Assembly (NCBI RefSeq): GCF_004134825.1
Contig: NZ_SDPN01000016.1
Coordinates: 1 to 64,000 of the forward strand
Direction of reading: 5' to 3'
Origin: Agromyces albus
Lineage (GTDB): Bacteria; Actinomycetota; Actinomycetes; Actinomycetales; Microbacteriaceae
DNA length: 64,000 nucleotides
Each line of letters opens with the position of its first letter. Position 1 is the first letter of the stretch. Under the pieces are notes generated by a model, which ran no database searches, was not told where the DNA came from, and saw only the letters and a program-made list of their open reading frames with translations. This document shows, piece after piece, positions 26,201-33,458 of this stretch. The position numbers and the translations under genes were made by a program.

Positions 26201-28531
26201 AGATGAGAGTTGCCCCCAGAGCTCCCGAATCGCGGACTCCGCGTCACCCAGCGTCAGCAACGCTTCGAGTGGAATCTCTTGCCACCGCTCGCCAAACGTC
26301 TCTGCGAGCCCGTCAAACTCCTGCGTGAGGCGCCGCCACGCTTCCAGTCGGTCAGTGCCCCCCAATAGAGCAACCTGCGCGGCCAAACGGGCGGATCGAA
26401 TAGTCCAACGGGGGGCGCCAACCTCCGAGAGGGGCTCCCACCCGGCGACCGTGAAAAGTCGGCACAAGGCAAAGTCGCGGAACAGGTCGGATGCGAACTG
26501 GTCGCCGCTTGATATTGCTAGGCTCCGCGGTGCGACGAGAAGCCCGTCCGAGCGCAGTTCCCCTAGAGATGTTCCGCTTGCTTGATTTACCTGAAGACCG
26601 AGCGCTCGCCGCGCAACTTGCAGACCTGCCCGCTCTCGATCATCGGGGGATGCTGCGCCGCCGGGCTGACTCTCGTTCCGGCGCACGAGGCTGTTCCATA
26701 CGGCTTCGTAAACATCGGCCTCACACAGCAACTCGCCGGGTGCAAAATCCCGTCCGGTGCGCAGGATGGCATCCACCAGTCCGAGTCGTCCAAGAAGCCA
26801 CCGCGATTTCGTATCGCCGTTCAAGCGAACAAGCGCCGAGAAGCGTACCGGAAGCGTGGCAATCTCGTCCTCGGAGAGGGCTGCGACCACATGCTCGATC
26901 GGCGACGCCGTGATCCCCGCTAACTCGGAGGCCCGTGCAAGCTCTTCGCGCACCTGCTTCGCGCCGTCCGATCGGGTTACTGCGATCACTGCGATGCCAG
27001 CCTTCAACGCAGCGGCGCCAATCGACCGAAAGAGCTGCGCCCTGTTCTCAAGCACGGCCTCAGCCCCGTCAATCAACATGAGACGAACGGGGCGAACGGC
27101 GCTGGCCGCGAGGACATCGTCCACACTGTGACCGCCGAGCTCGGACTCGAAGTCCGCAATCCGTTGAGGAAGGTCTCGCAGGCTCAGACGGGTGATTGAG
27201 GCTCCTTCAGCGGCGAGGAGCTCTCCAACCCGGAGCGCGAGTGCGGACTTTCCCAGGTCGGGGTCGCCGGTCACGACGACAATGCCTGCGGACGAGCCTG
27301 CCAATCGCACGACGTCCGTCAGACGCTCCCGCTCGGTGATTCTTTCCAGCTCCAGCGTTGTAGTGCCGGCGCGGAGCTCTGGACGCACTGACTCACGCAG
27401 CCGGGCCCCGAGCCGGTCGAGGACTAGCCATCCGGTAACGAACCGAGCAGAACGGGTCAGGCCCACGTCACCGAGACGGCGTCGGACGACTGCTTGAGTC
27501 AATATGGCTCCTTGCGATGCCCATTCGCCGACAAGCTCTTCGAGTCGCGAGAACAACGCATCTGCTGCCACCGGCGTGCCATCTATCAGCAAGCGCTGCA
27601 AGGTCGTCACCGCCTGCGTCCGGTCGGCGCGGTCGGTGCGCTCGAGGCGCAGTCTCCGAACACTGAGACTCGACAAGAGTCGCCACGTCAACTCGACGCC
27701 ATCGATGCCATCTGCTGACGCCAGAGTGGCCGATGCCTGCTCGACCAGGTTCTTTAGATGATCGTATCGATCGCGAACAGGCCGGCTCGTGCGTCCGGCC
27801 TGGGACAGACGCTCCTGGAATTCGACTCCGTTCGGCATAGACGCCGCGATAGTGCATAACTCTTCAAGTTGCGTGATCGCATTGGCATTGCTCGACACAG
27901 CAAGCGTGAGCCGCCAGTTGCCCAGCGAGGATTCAGACCAGTGGTTGGTCACTACCGAGAGAAAGTCGCGAATCAATGGGACTGACGGGGTGTCGCTTGC
28001 TGTCAGCGTCGGCGCCCTGCGTACCGCTATCGAGGCGCGATGGGCGACTCCGCTTGCGTCGGTGCCCTCCAGAACGATGTCATCTACGGGGCTGGTGTCA
28101 CTGGACTGGAGCCGGATGGTGTCGGCAACCAGGCTGTCACCGAGCTCGCCGATGGCATCACCCGCGAGGAAGGCCGCTACGAGCGTGGCTACATAGGCGT
28201 GCTCGAGGCGTACACCACCGCCACCTGTCGAATAGGGGCTCGAGCCATGGTTCTCGGTGGTCGATGCCGACGCCGTTTCTCCGAGCCAGGCGCTAATCGT
28301 CGGGTTCTCGTGCGTGAGGCTCCAGAGAGTCGCCCGGCCAGCCTTACCTGACGTTGCATAGCCGGCGCTGAGAAGGGTTGCGAGGGCATCATTCGCTGTC
28401 GTCGGGGAAACGCGCAAAACCGCCGCGACCTTTCGCCCGGACAACGGCTCGGTGCTCCGTGCCAAGATATCGAGCGCACCAAACTCGTTCTCGCTCAATG
28501 TGGCTCGTAGTGTCTCCTCGGCAGTGGCCAT
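23288..28531 (-). CDS. Giant STAND-like NTPase with N-terminal winged helix and degenerate nuclease-like domain
   Basis: A 1747-residue protein. A winged-helix-like segment (about 10-75, ARSTEPLSGRKVAAVLRVSP) comes first. Then follows a domain resembling the Cap4/Avs-type PD-(D/E)XK region: VDDIVLEG (Asp150-Asp151) and SIAVRR (167-172), where the expected QVK lysine is Arg171. A P-loop GDPDLGKSA (422-430) and Walker B RLMLIDGAEAV define the NTPase, and more than 1000 residues of mostly helical, tryptophan-rich sequence follow, as in sensor regions of large bacterial immune NTPases. ATG 28531 is used; an ATG at 28570 would lie within the palindrome. Function as an antiphage protein is inferred from architecture and neighbours, not shown. 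Confidence 0.75.
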   Translation of the reverse strand: MATAEETLRATLSENEFGALDILARSTEPLSGRKVAAVLRVSPTTANDALATLLSAGYATSGKAGRATLWSLTHENPTISAWLGETASASTTENHGSSPYSTGGGGVRLEHAYVATLVAAFLAGDAIGELGDSLVADTIRLQSSDTSPVDDIVLEGTDASGVAHRASIAVRRAPTLTASDTPSVPLIRDFLSVVTNHWSESSLGNWRLTLAVSSNANAITQLEELCTIAASMPNGVEFQERLSQAGRTSRPVRDRYDHLKNLVEQASATLASADGIDGVELTWRLLSSLSVRRLRLERTDRADRTQAVTTLQRLLIDGTPVAADALFSRLEELVGEWASQGAILTQAVVRRRLGDVGLTRSARFVTGWLVLDRLGARLRESVRPELRAGTTTLELERITERERLTDVVRLAGSSAGIVVVTGDPDLGKSALALRVGELLAAEGASITRLSLRDLPQRIADFESELGGHSVDDVLAASAVRPVRLMLIDGAEAVLENRAQLFRSIGAAALKAGIAVIAVTRSDGAKQVREELARASELAGITASPIEHVVAALSEDEIATLPVRFSALVRLNGDTKSRWLLGRLGLVDAILRTGRDFAPGELLCEADVYEAVWNSLVRRNESQPGGAASPDDRERAGLQVARRALGLQVNQASGTSLGELRSDGLLVAPRSLAISSGDQFASDLFRDFALCRLFTVAGWEPLSEVGAPRWTIRSARLAAQVALLGGTDRLEAWRRLTQEFDGLAETFGERWQEIPLEALLTLGDAESAIRELWGQLSSDDGKALTRLIGLADTRYVKGTIGDPFALAPIVQVVFCEGRAIPSGLRRGHRLGGEVVRELVLAWLRGAAIQMLQPNPLRQAVRDTILAGEPELYDEFAVEALASLGPDLDNRAASWLRQVATQRPSNLNRAVESAPVALSLSLANPKLLLELAEAYYIELPDPEDEWRGYGVADDGIRDFQHGLGIGAPGAAWYYGPFFRLLNTVPADAIAFINRMLDHAANFRVKKLHGYGDDSAHVDEPEGVELDLLGLGARHYVGDGHVWSWYRGSTVGPYACMSALLAMERFSDHLLEQVGLPARGIAEALLRTAHNLATPGLVCGFLTRHPEEAGDLLDSFLEYPEVWRLETGRVVSEHFSVRDPDADRLTGKERRSYTPHQTVAAMVIEARLRNDDRRLSKLAAVGAALLEKRRAETPNAGGTAESFAVVEGWAALFRFDNYSATATDDGVIIQFERPAEIEKVLAPGNRELQSIEAMYRLQNQYAIHNDTPQDWPTESLPEDLSVARQLDADDAIPAGFYEPENPLVAVAAAAVRAKALEASSFDPGDMGWAVQAIMWAATNPATDALGDYSGSMFVMGADRAAASSVPLLLLETFDGLVERDSVHESLQALGTSRIDEVRSILVTGCEPLWGAVCDIDATTGACSRHWPAWAAGMTGLAAARLGPWSSEEQRRLVDPLRPPFHLTLATIADDDILVNYLRTPLQMMVDARRVPCLVEQVEVLWTPLWDTYRRGLLHWWSKGYDHHTHRTHEPIAGRMVQVWVEGDRDILAAYIKSFAQDANALHLLFDGFATVFTYSDALRANLAEFWPWALGVALDALGDARELRREHLWFDYMVAALLPAPNARSGESDIDGVFLRARQNWLQPEAINGLAERWITLSRGEPKAVDAVIKFAKSSPPAWQVSVALTWIEQLIDGRFGQIANHLWYLEEWFTELRQSGLLTGSARTQYHRIVDGLAAAGDRAAVRLQQLDE

Positions 28532-28546
28532 AACGGTATGGTAGCA

Positions 28547-28573
28547 CCTATGTCCAGATGTTCTGGACATAGG
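28547..28573. promoter_or_regulatory. Perfect 27-bp palindrome upstream of the giant NTPase gene
   Basis: Arms CCTATGTCCAGA and TCTGGACATAGG, 12 bp each, with a 3-nt centre TGT. It lies 15 bp before the NTPase ATG in the divergent region shared with the HEPN-like gene. The length and perfection indicate a regulator dimer site; the NTPase's own winged helix is a possible binder. Confidence 0.7.
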
Positions 28574-28772
28574 GCTGGCTTTGGTTCAGGAGACGCTGCA
28601 GCCGAAGCGCGAAGAGACACCACGGCTCGGAACGGTATTCGCGAGGGAGTGCGCAAAGTTGAACTGGACTTGAATTCGGTGTTCCCAGGCTGGGACCTCA
28701 AGAGCATCCCCGACTCCAGACCTGGCCGGTTGGGAACTTCACGGTGAGAAGCATGTTGGCCTCAGCGCGGGC

Positions 28773-29900
28773 GTGATTCTCTTCGCGGATCTGTCGTTCG
28801 GAAGAGCCCCCGGTCTGTACGACGCGTTCTCGATTCTGGCGCACCCATCTTGGATCTCGCTCGATGTGATGCTCACCACCAATCACGACATCGCGGGCGT
28901 CACGCACAGCTTCTACGTCCTCAAGATTGAGGATCTCAGTAGCCTCGTGAGGCTGGCTTGCCTGAGCTTCTGTAGGGCGGCCCATCTCGCTGCGGACTAC
29001 ATTCACATAGACAAGTCACCGTTGGAGGCACGGGCGGACGGTCCGCTCCCTCGTGGTTCTCGGAGGCCAACTAACGCTATCGAACGCAAGGTCTTCAACG
29101 AACGAAGCACGCTCGCGAATAGGCTCAGCTCCATGCGAGCGGAATCAAGGTTCACTAGTCAGCAGTGGTTCAGCGGGTTGCTGCCCGAAGTGACGTCAGC
29201 ACGAAGTGTTCTCGCGTCCGCTGATCGGTTGCTCCGCCAGGAAGGTCCACTTGAACGAGACCTGGACGCGGTGCTGGCCACGTACTCGATCGGGGTCGAG
29301 CGATTCATGAAGCTCGCTTTAGGGACCGCTGCGGTTTCCGCTGGCGAGGGGTGGCCTGAGCGTATGGGTTCGACTCGTTTCGGCTGGGGACATGCGCTAG
29401 ATGAAATGGATGAGCGCTTGCGTACGACTTTTCGTGAGGCGATCGCTGCCGGCGACTGGGAGCACAAACGACTTCTCCAGACCTGGATCTGCACGATCGA
29501 CAACGATCCGGTCTGGGCGGCGACAATACGTGCCCTCCGGAACTACGCGGATGCGGGCCGTTACCACCACCTTGATCAGCTCACCAGCCGCGAGGTGAAC
29601 TCCCGCTCTTCGCGGGCGATGTGGGAGGAGGCCGAACGCGCCGCGATCGACAACGACGATTATTTGCGCGCTCAGGAGGCCCGTGTCCAGGCCGCCGAAC
29701 CCTTCGACCCCTTCGAGCGAAGGCTACGCTCAGCCATCGCAGACTCCGTCAAGCGATGGGTGAGCATCGTCTGTCTCTTCGGGTTCCATGGAGTTCTTGG
29801 AGAGGACTGGCGACGAATAGGCGCAGATGCACTGCCCGACGATGCACTGCCCGTACGTGCGCTCCCCCGATGCGAGCGCGCAGACAGCGTATTCAGCTGA
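28773..29900 (+). CDS. HEPN-like protein of unknown function
   Basis: A 375-residue protein divergent from the giant NTPase. Codon usage is strongly GC3-biased along its length, so it is a real gene, though the exact start is unsure; GTG 28773 is the first start-like codon after the stop at 28671. The centre, ATYSIGVERFMKLALG followed by TRFGWGHALDEMDERL, resembles HEPN four-helix domains and contains R-x4-H, the pattern of HEPN ribonuclease active sites. A later RNYADAGRYHHLD is also HEPN-like. No toxin partner of the MNT type is adjacent. Assignment is by motif only and should be treated as tentative. Confidence 0.5.
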   Translation: MILFADLSFGRAPGLYDAFSILAHPSWISLDVMLTTNHDIAGVTHSFYVLKIEDLSSLVRLACLSFCRAAHLAADYIHIDKSPLEARADGPLPRGSRRPTNAIERKVFNERSTLANRLSSMRAESRFTSQQWFSGLLPEVTSARSVLASADRLLRQEGPLERDLDAVLATYSIGVERFMKLALGTAAVSAGEGWPERMGSTRFGWGHALDEMDERLRTTFREAIAAGDWEHKRLLQTWICTIDNDPVWAATIRALRNYADAGRYHHLDQLTSREVNSRSSRAMWEEAERAAIDNDDYLRAQEARVQAAEPFDPFERRLRSAIADSVKRWVSIVCLFGFHGVLGEDWRRIGADALPDDALPVRALPRCERADSVFS

Positions 29901-29943
29901 CGACGCTCGTACCTCGATCACGGCGGGCAGCTGGGGTGACAGC

Positions 29944-30822
29944 ATGCGAAACCCGCCGGAGGTCATAGAGTCGGAACGCTTCATTGAGCGTCGACGTCGC
30001 TGCTACCAACGCCGGTCCGACGTCATGCTCCAGATCTCCGCGGAGCCGCATGATCGAACCGTTCGGCACATCCCGCACGATCTCGTTTCGCCTCATTCGA
30101 AGGATCCGTCGCGGTCGGATCGCTTGTCGGTGCCTCGTGGCAGGATCAACCCAAGCATCACTTTCTTCGAGTTGGAGGCGTTCGTGCCTGAGCTTCATCC
30201 GACGACCTTCTTGCAGGCCGCGGCATGGGTGCCCGACGATGACCCCGAGCGCCCCTGGGAGGAAGCAGCCGATCTGGCCGCCGAGTGGATCTGGGCCCGA
30301 AGTGAAATCGAGGGTGTGCTGCCGCTCCTCGTAACGAACACGTTCCAGAATGTGATTGGCATACGATGCCTCGGCGACATCGCTCGACGAGGCGGTCAAG
30401 CCACTCCCCGAGGAAAGCAACGGTTTGATCCGGGGCCCGTCCTCGTCTACGTGCCCGATGCGAGATCGCTTCGGTTCGCGCTCGACTTGGCGCATGGCTA
30501 CTCGCTCGCAGTCGTCGAGAGCGTCAGTTTCCCGCTCACCGAATGGGCAGCGGGCGCCGGCGCGATCAACCTGCTCGACGGCTCCATCAGCGCCATCAGT
30601 CTCCCCGCCGACGTCGTCGCTGATCTCGACCGCGCGATCTTCTTCGCCGGCAACAACGGCTGGACCGGCCAACACGAGAAGACGCACGCACGAAGCCGCC
30701 TCGCCTCACACGTCGAGTCCGGTCGGCTCGCCGCTGACGAAGCAGCCGCGTACGTCCTGTCGCAAGGAGTTTCTGACAAGGGCGCCATCCGGTTGCGTAC
30801 CCTCCTCGAAAAAATCTCATGA
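29944..30822 (+). CDS. Hypothetical protein
   Basis: A 292-residue protein I do not recognise. ATG 29944 is preferred to 29827, which would overlap the preceding gene by 74 bases. After a basic N-terminal region of about 60 residues, the sequence is a mix of strands and helices: ITFFELEAFVPELHPTTFLQ, DPGPVLVYVPDARSLRFALD and NLLDGSISAISLPADVVADL. There is no signal peptide or membrane segment. It follows the HEPN-like gene by 43 bp and ends 13 bp before the DUF4238 gene, so the three probably form one operon. Confidence 0.65.
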   Translation: MRNPPEVIESERFIERRRRCYQRRSDVMLQISAEPHDRTVRHIPHDLVSPHSKDPSRSDRLSVPRGRINPSITFFELEAFVPELHPTTFLQAAAWVPDDDPERPWEEAADLAAEWIWARSEIEGVLPLLVTNTFQNVIGIRCLGDIARRGGQATPRGKQRFDPGPVLVYVPDARSLRFALDLAHGYSLAVVESVSFPLTEWAAGAGAINLLDGSISAISLPADVVADLDRAIFFAGNNGWTGQHEKTHARSRLASHVESGRLAADEAAAYVLSQGVSDKGAIRLRTLLEKIS

Positions 30823-30835
30823 CCATCGGTAACGG

Positions 30836-31861
30836 ATGACACGGCAGACCTCGAACCCCGGCCGAAAGCCCTCGACCAGACACCATGTGGTTCCGCGGTT
30901 CTATCTGGATGGTTTCTCTCGCCGGGGGCAGATCGGAGTTGTGCAACTCCCCGGCGACCCTCGGTTTCTGCAGAGCGTGTCGGACGCGACCGTGCAGAAC
31001 AACTTCTACACGGTTGCGGGTCATCCGGACGGACCGGATGTGTTCGAACGTGCGATGGGGCGCGTAGAAGCGGAAGCTGCAACTGTGCTCCGCGAGGTGG
31101 TCGACGAGGACGTCTGGCCGTTGTCCGGCGACGACCGGGAGACGCTCGCCACCCTCATCACCCTGCAGGTGCTACGCGGGCCGACGCAACGCCAGCAGAT
31201 GCGGCACACAGCCTTGGCAGCTGCGCGCCTCCTCGTTGACACGACCACTCCACAAGGGCTCCAGAAACTGGCGGCGGAGAATGGCGAACAGCTCAGCGCT
31301 GACGACGCCGCACGCCAGCTCGAGGAGCTCCGCGCACCAGGCGCGATCGATGTGACAGTGTCCGGTGCCAGCCACGTCGGCCAGATCGGATATCTGCTTC
31401 CCCGCCTTATCCGCTACATCACGGGGCGGCCCTGGATGCTCATTCGATTCACACGCCGTGGGCTCATCACATCGGACTCCCCCGTCTCGCTCGTCCCCGA
31501 CCCATCCATGCCGGCCCACATGCGCATGGGGCTCATGACCGCGCGCGGCTTCACGTTCCCGCTCGACCGGCATACCGCCCTCATGATGTCGTCTCCCGAA
31601 CCGTTGATCAGCGCCGGCCGCCACGTCGACGAAGTGGCTGCCGGCGCGTTTGACCTCGCTCGTTCTGGGTCGACCCGCGACGAGCGCGCGATCAATCTCT
31701 CGACCGCACTCGGCGCGCGAGAACGGATCTATCACCACCCCGACGACGACGCCTTCATCCCCAAGGTCCTCCCCGACCCGGTCGACGAAACCCTGTCCGC
31801 AGACGACATCTACAACGACTTCGACGAAGCATGGCTGGCTGACGACTCGTTCAATGAGTAG
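30836..31861 (+). CDS. DUF4238 family protein
   Basis: A 341-residue member of DUF4238, a family of unknown function that is scattered in accessory regions. The N-terminal motif RHHVVPRFYLDGFS, the segment NNFYTVAG, a helical middle with TLATLITLQVLRGP and the motif LITSDSPVSLVPD are the conserved landmarks, in order. It is cytoplasmic by sequence. The position, last in a small operon beside the giant NTPase, supports an accessory or defence-related role, though none has been established for the family. It converges on the following gene. Confidence 0.85.
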   Translation: MTRQTSNPGRKPSTRHHVVPRFYLDGFSRRGQIGVVQLPGDPRFLQSVSDATVQNNFYTVAGHPDGPDVFERAMGRVEAEAATVLREVVDEDVWPLSGDDRETLATLITLQVLRGPTQRQQMRHTALAAARLLVDTTTPQGLQKLAAENGEQLSADDAARQLEELRAPGAIDVTVSGASHVGQIGYLLPRLIRYITGRPWMLIRFTRRGLITSDSPVSLVPDPSMPAHMRMGLMTARGFTFPLDRHTALMMSSPEPLISAGRHVDEVAAGAFDLARSGSTRDERAINLSTALGARERIYHHPDDDAFIPKVLPDPVDETLSADDIYNDFDEAWLADDSFNE

Positions 31862-31898
31862 TGTCGCGACGGGCGACGGTGGTGGTCGTCCGCTCGAT

Positions 31899-32591
31899 TC
31901 AGTTGAAGTGGAACGTGCGATAGGACGACTGCACGTTGAACCGTCGGCCTTCCTTCCGGCGCTGCAGGAAGCCTGCGATGGTGTCGACATCGTCTCCGCG
32001 CATTCCGAGCGCCCGGCACTTCGCTCGTACCTCGTCGACGGTAATCGAGGCCCAGCGCTCGGGACGGTTCATCATGTCGGCCTTGAGCTTGTCCTCCTCG
32101 TTCCACTTCAGGCCCGACGAGTATCCGGCGGCCATTCTGGCGACGTACTCGAGGATGCGATCGACGCCATTCGGTAACGGCTCGAGCACGATCTCCGCGC
32201 GCGGCGACGGGTCGATCATCTCGCCCGGGAACAGCTGGATCGGATTCACATCCTCGATCCACTCGGCCGTCTCCTCGACGCCCCATTCGATGACGACGAT
32301 CGCGTCGGCAGCAGCGTTCCACAGGTCGTTCAGGTGCTGGCGATCGGGCCAGGCGCAGAGCACTCGCTGCCCGTCGAAGTGCCCTCCGTGAAATCCGCGC
32401 CAAGCATGGTGATGCACGTTCGGTTGCGCGATCAGTCGCTTGAGGCTCGCGCTTTCCACGGTACGCCGCGGCGTCACAATCACCACTGATCCGCCTGGCT
32501 GCGCCAGAAGCCACTTCACCGCACGCGTGTTCTGCGCTTCGCGCGAATCGTGCTCGCCGAGCCGCGAGACTGCAACCGGAATCTGACCCAT
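31899..32591 (-). CDS. Hypothetical protein
   Basis: A 230-residue cytoplasmic protein with no family I can name. Its ATG has an excellent AAGGGGGAG ribosome site. The first half alternates strands and helices (VKWLLAQPGGSVVIVTPRR, then RVLCAWPDRQHLNDLWNA and AIVVIEWGVEETAEWI), suggesting an alpha/beta fold; the second half carries GYSSGLKWNEEDKLKADMMN and a conserved-looking C-terminal RRFNVQSSYRTFHFN. It is convergent with the DUF4238 gene at the edge of the accessory island. Confidence 0.7.
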   Translation of the reverse strand: MGQIPVAVSRLGEHDSREAQNTRAVKWLLAQPGGSVVIVTPRRTVESASLKRLIAQPNVHHHAWRGFHGGHFDGQRVLCAWPDRQHLNDLWNAAADAIVVIEWGVEETAEWIEDVNPIQLFPGEMIDPSPRAEIVLEPLPNGVDRILEYVARMAAGYSSGLKWNEEDKLKADMMNRPERWASITVDEVRAKCRALGMRGDDVDTIAGFLQRRKEGRRFNVQSSYRTFHFN

Positions 32592-32712
32592 GCCAACTCC
32601 CCCTTCTAAGCGCCGCGCTTGACGTTAGCCGGGGGCTCGGACATTGAGCTCGGCTGGCCGGTACCTTCCCGAGACGGCAGCCGACATTGACTCGTCTGCC
32701 AAGCCCTCCGAC

Positions 32713-33219
32713 TCACTCGGCCAAGAAACCGTCGGCCTGGAGGAAGTCGTTGAACGCGCCCTGTGCATCAGGATGCGGGGACGTCGTGACGCTCGTGGCT
32801 CCCGGCAGCTGTGCATCCCGAAACGCGACCCATCCGTCCGGTGTCACGACGATCTGACCGATCTCCACCGAGTTCGCACCGCGGACGACATAATGCCCGT
32901 GGGACCCAGGCTCCGCCCGATAGCCGGCGTTCGTGAGCGATGTCTCGAAGCGGTTCCGTAACTCGAATCGGTCAGGCCACTCATTGATGGCGTAGATCCT
33001 CTTCCCGACGTCACGCATGTCCTGCATCCAGGATTCCAGAGCGCGCATCGCCGTGTCGAACTCGTCCGAGCCTCCCCGCCGAAGTTGGATGCGATCGTTC
33101 GCGCGGTCGATGGAGAATCCTCCGCCGTCGCTCGCCCATTCCCGAGCCGCCGGGAGGACGTCATCGTGGTGATCGGCGGCGATCTGTTGCGTTCGCGTCG
33201 GATACAAGTGCAGGTCCAT
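32713..33219 (-). CDS. Hypothetical protein
   Basis: A 168-residue protein, unrecognised. ATG 33219 (GTGGGG upstream) is preferred; the frame stays open to 33375, but those codons lack the bias of the rest. The sequence is acidic and soluble, with HLYPTRTQQIAADHHDDVLP at the N-terminus, LESWMQDMRDVGKRIYAINE in the middle and HYVVRGANSVEIGQIVVTPDG towards the end. It shares orientation with the preceding unknown gene, 121 bp away. Confidence 0.6.
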   Translation of the reverse strand: MDLHLYPTRTQQIAADHHDDVLPAAREWASDGGGFSIDRANDRIQLRRGGSDEFDTAMRALESWMQDMRDVGKRIYAINEWPDRFELRNRFETSLTNAGYRAEPGSHGHYVVRGANSVEIGQIVVTPDGWVAFRDAQLPGATSVTTSPHPDAQGAFNDFLQADGFLAE

Positions 33220-33413
33220 GGCCCCACAGTAGAACGAGCAGCCACCCTCGAAAAGCTGCCTCGTCGGCTGCTCATCGGTGTGCGTGAAACCGTGAAGCTC
33301 AGCATCCGGATACCGCGGCTGCGGCGCGTGAAGGCGCAGCTCGATCCGGGAAACGTCTTCCGCCAGAACCACCACATCACGCCGGCCGGTTGAGTGATCG
33401 ACACATCCACGAC

Positions 33414-33446
33414 CATGAGGAGGCGGTCGGCGACCGCCCCCTCATG
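33414..33446. terminator. Terminator hairpin after the GH28-like gene
   Basis: CATGAGG-A-GGCGGTC, a 3-nt GGC loop, then the complement with one A-C mismatch. It lies 13 bp past the stop of the GH28-like gene (minus strand) and also faces the upstream unknown gene. Confidence 0.7.
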
Positions 33447-33458
33447 TCCGTGACAGCT

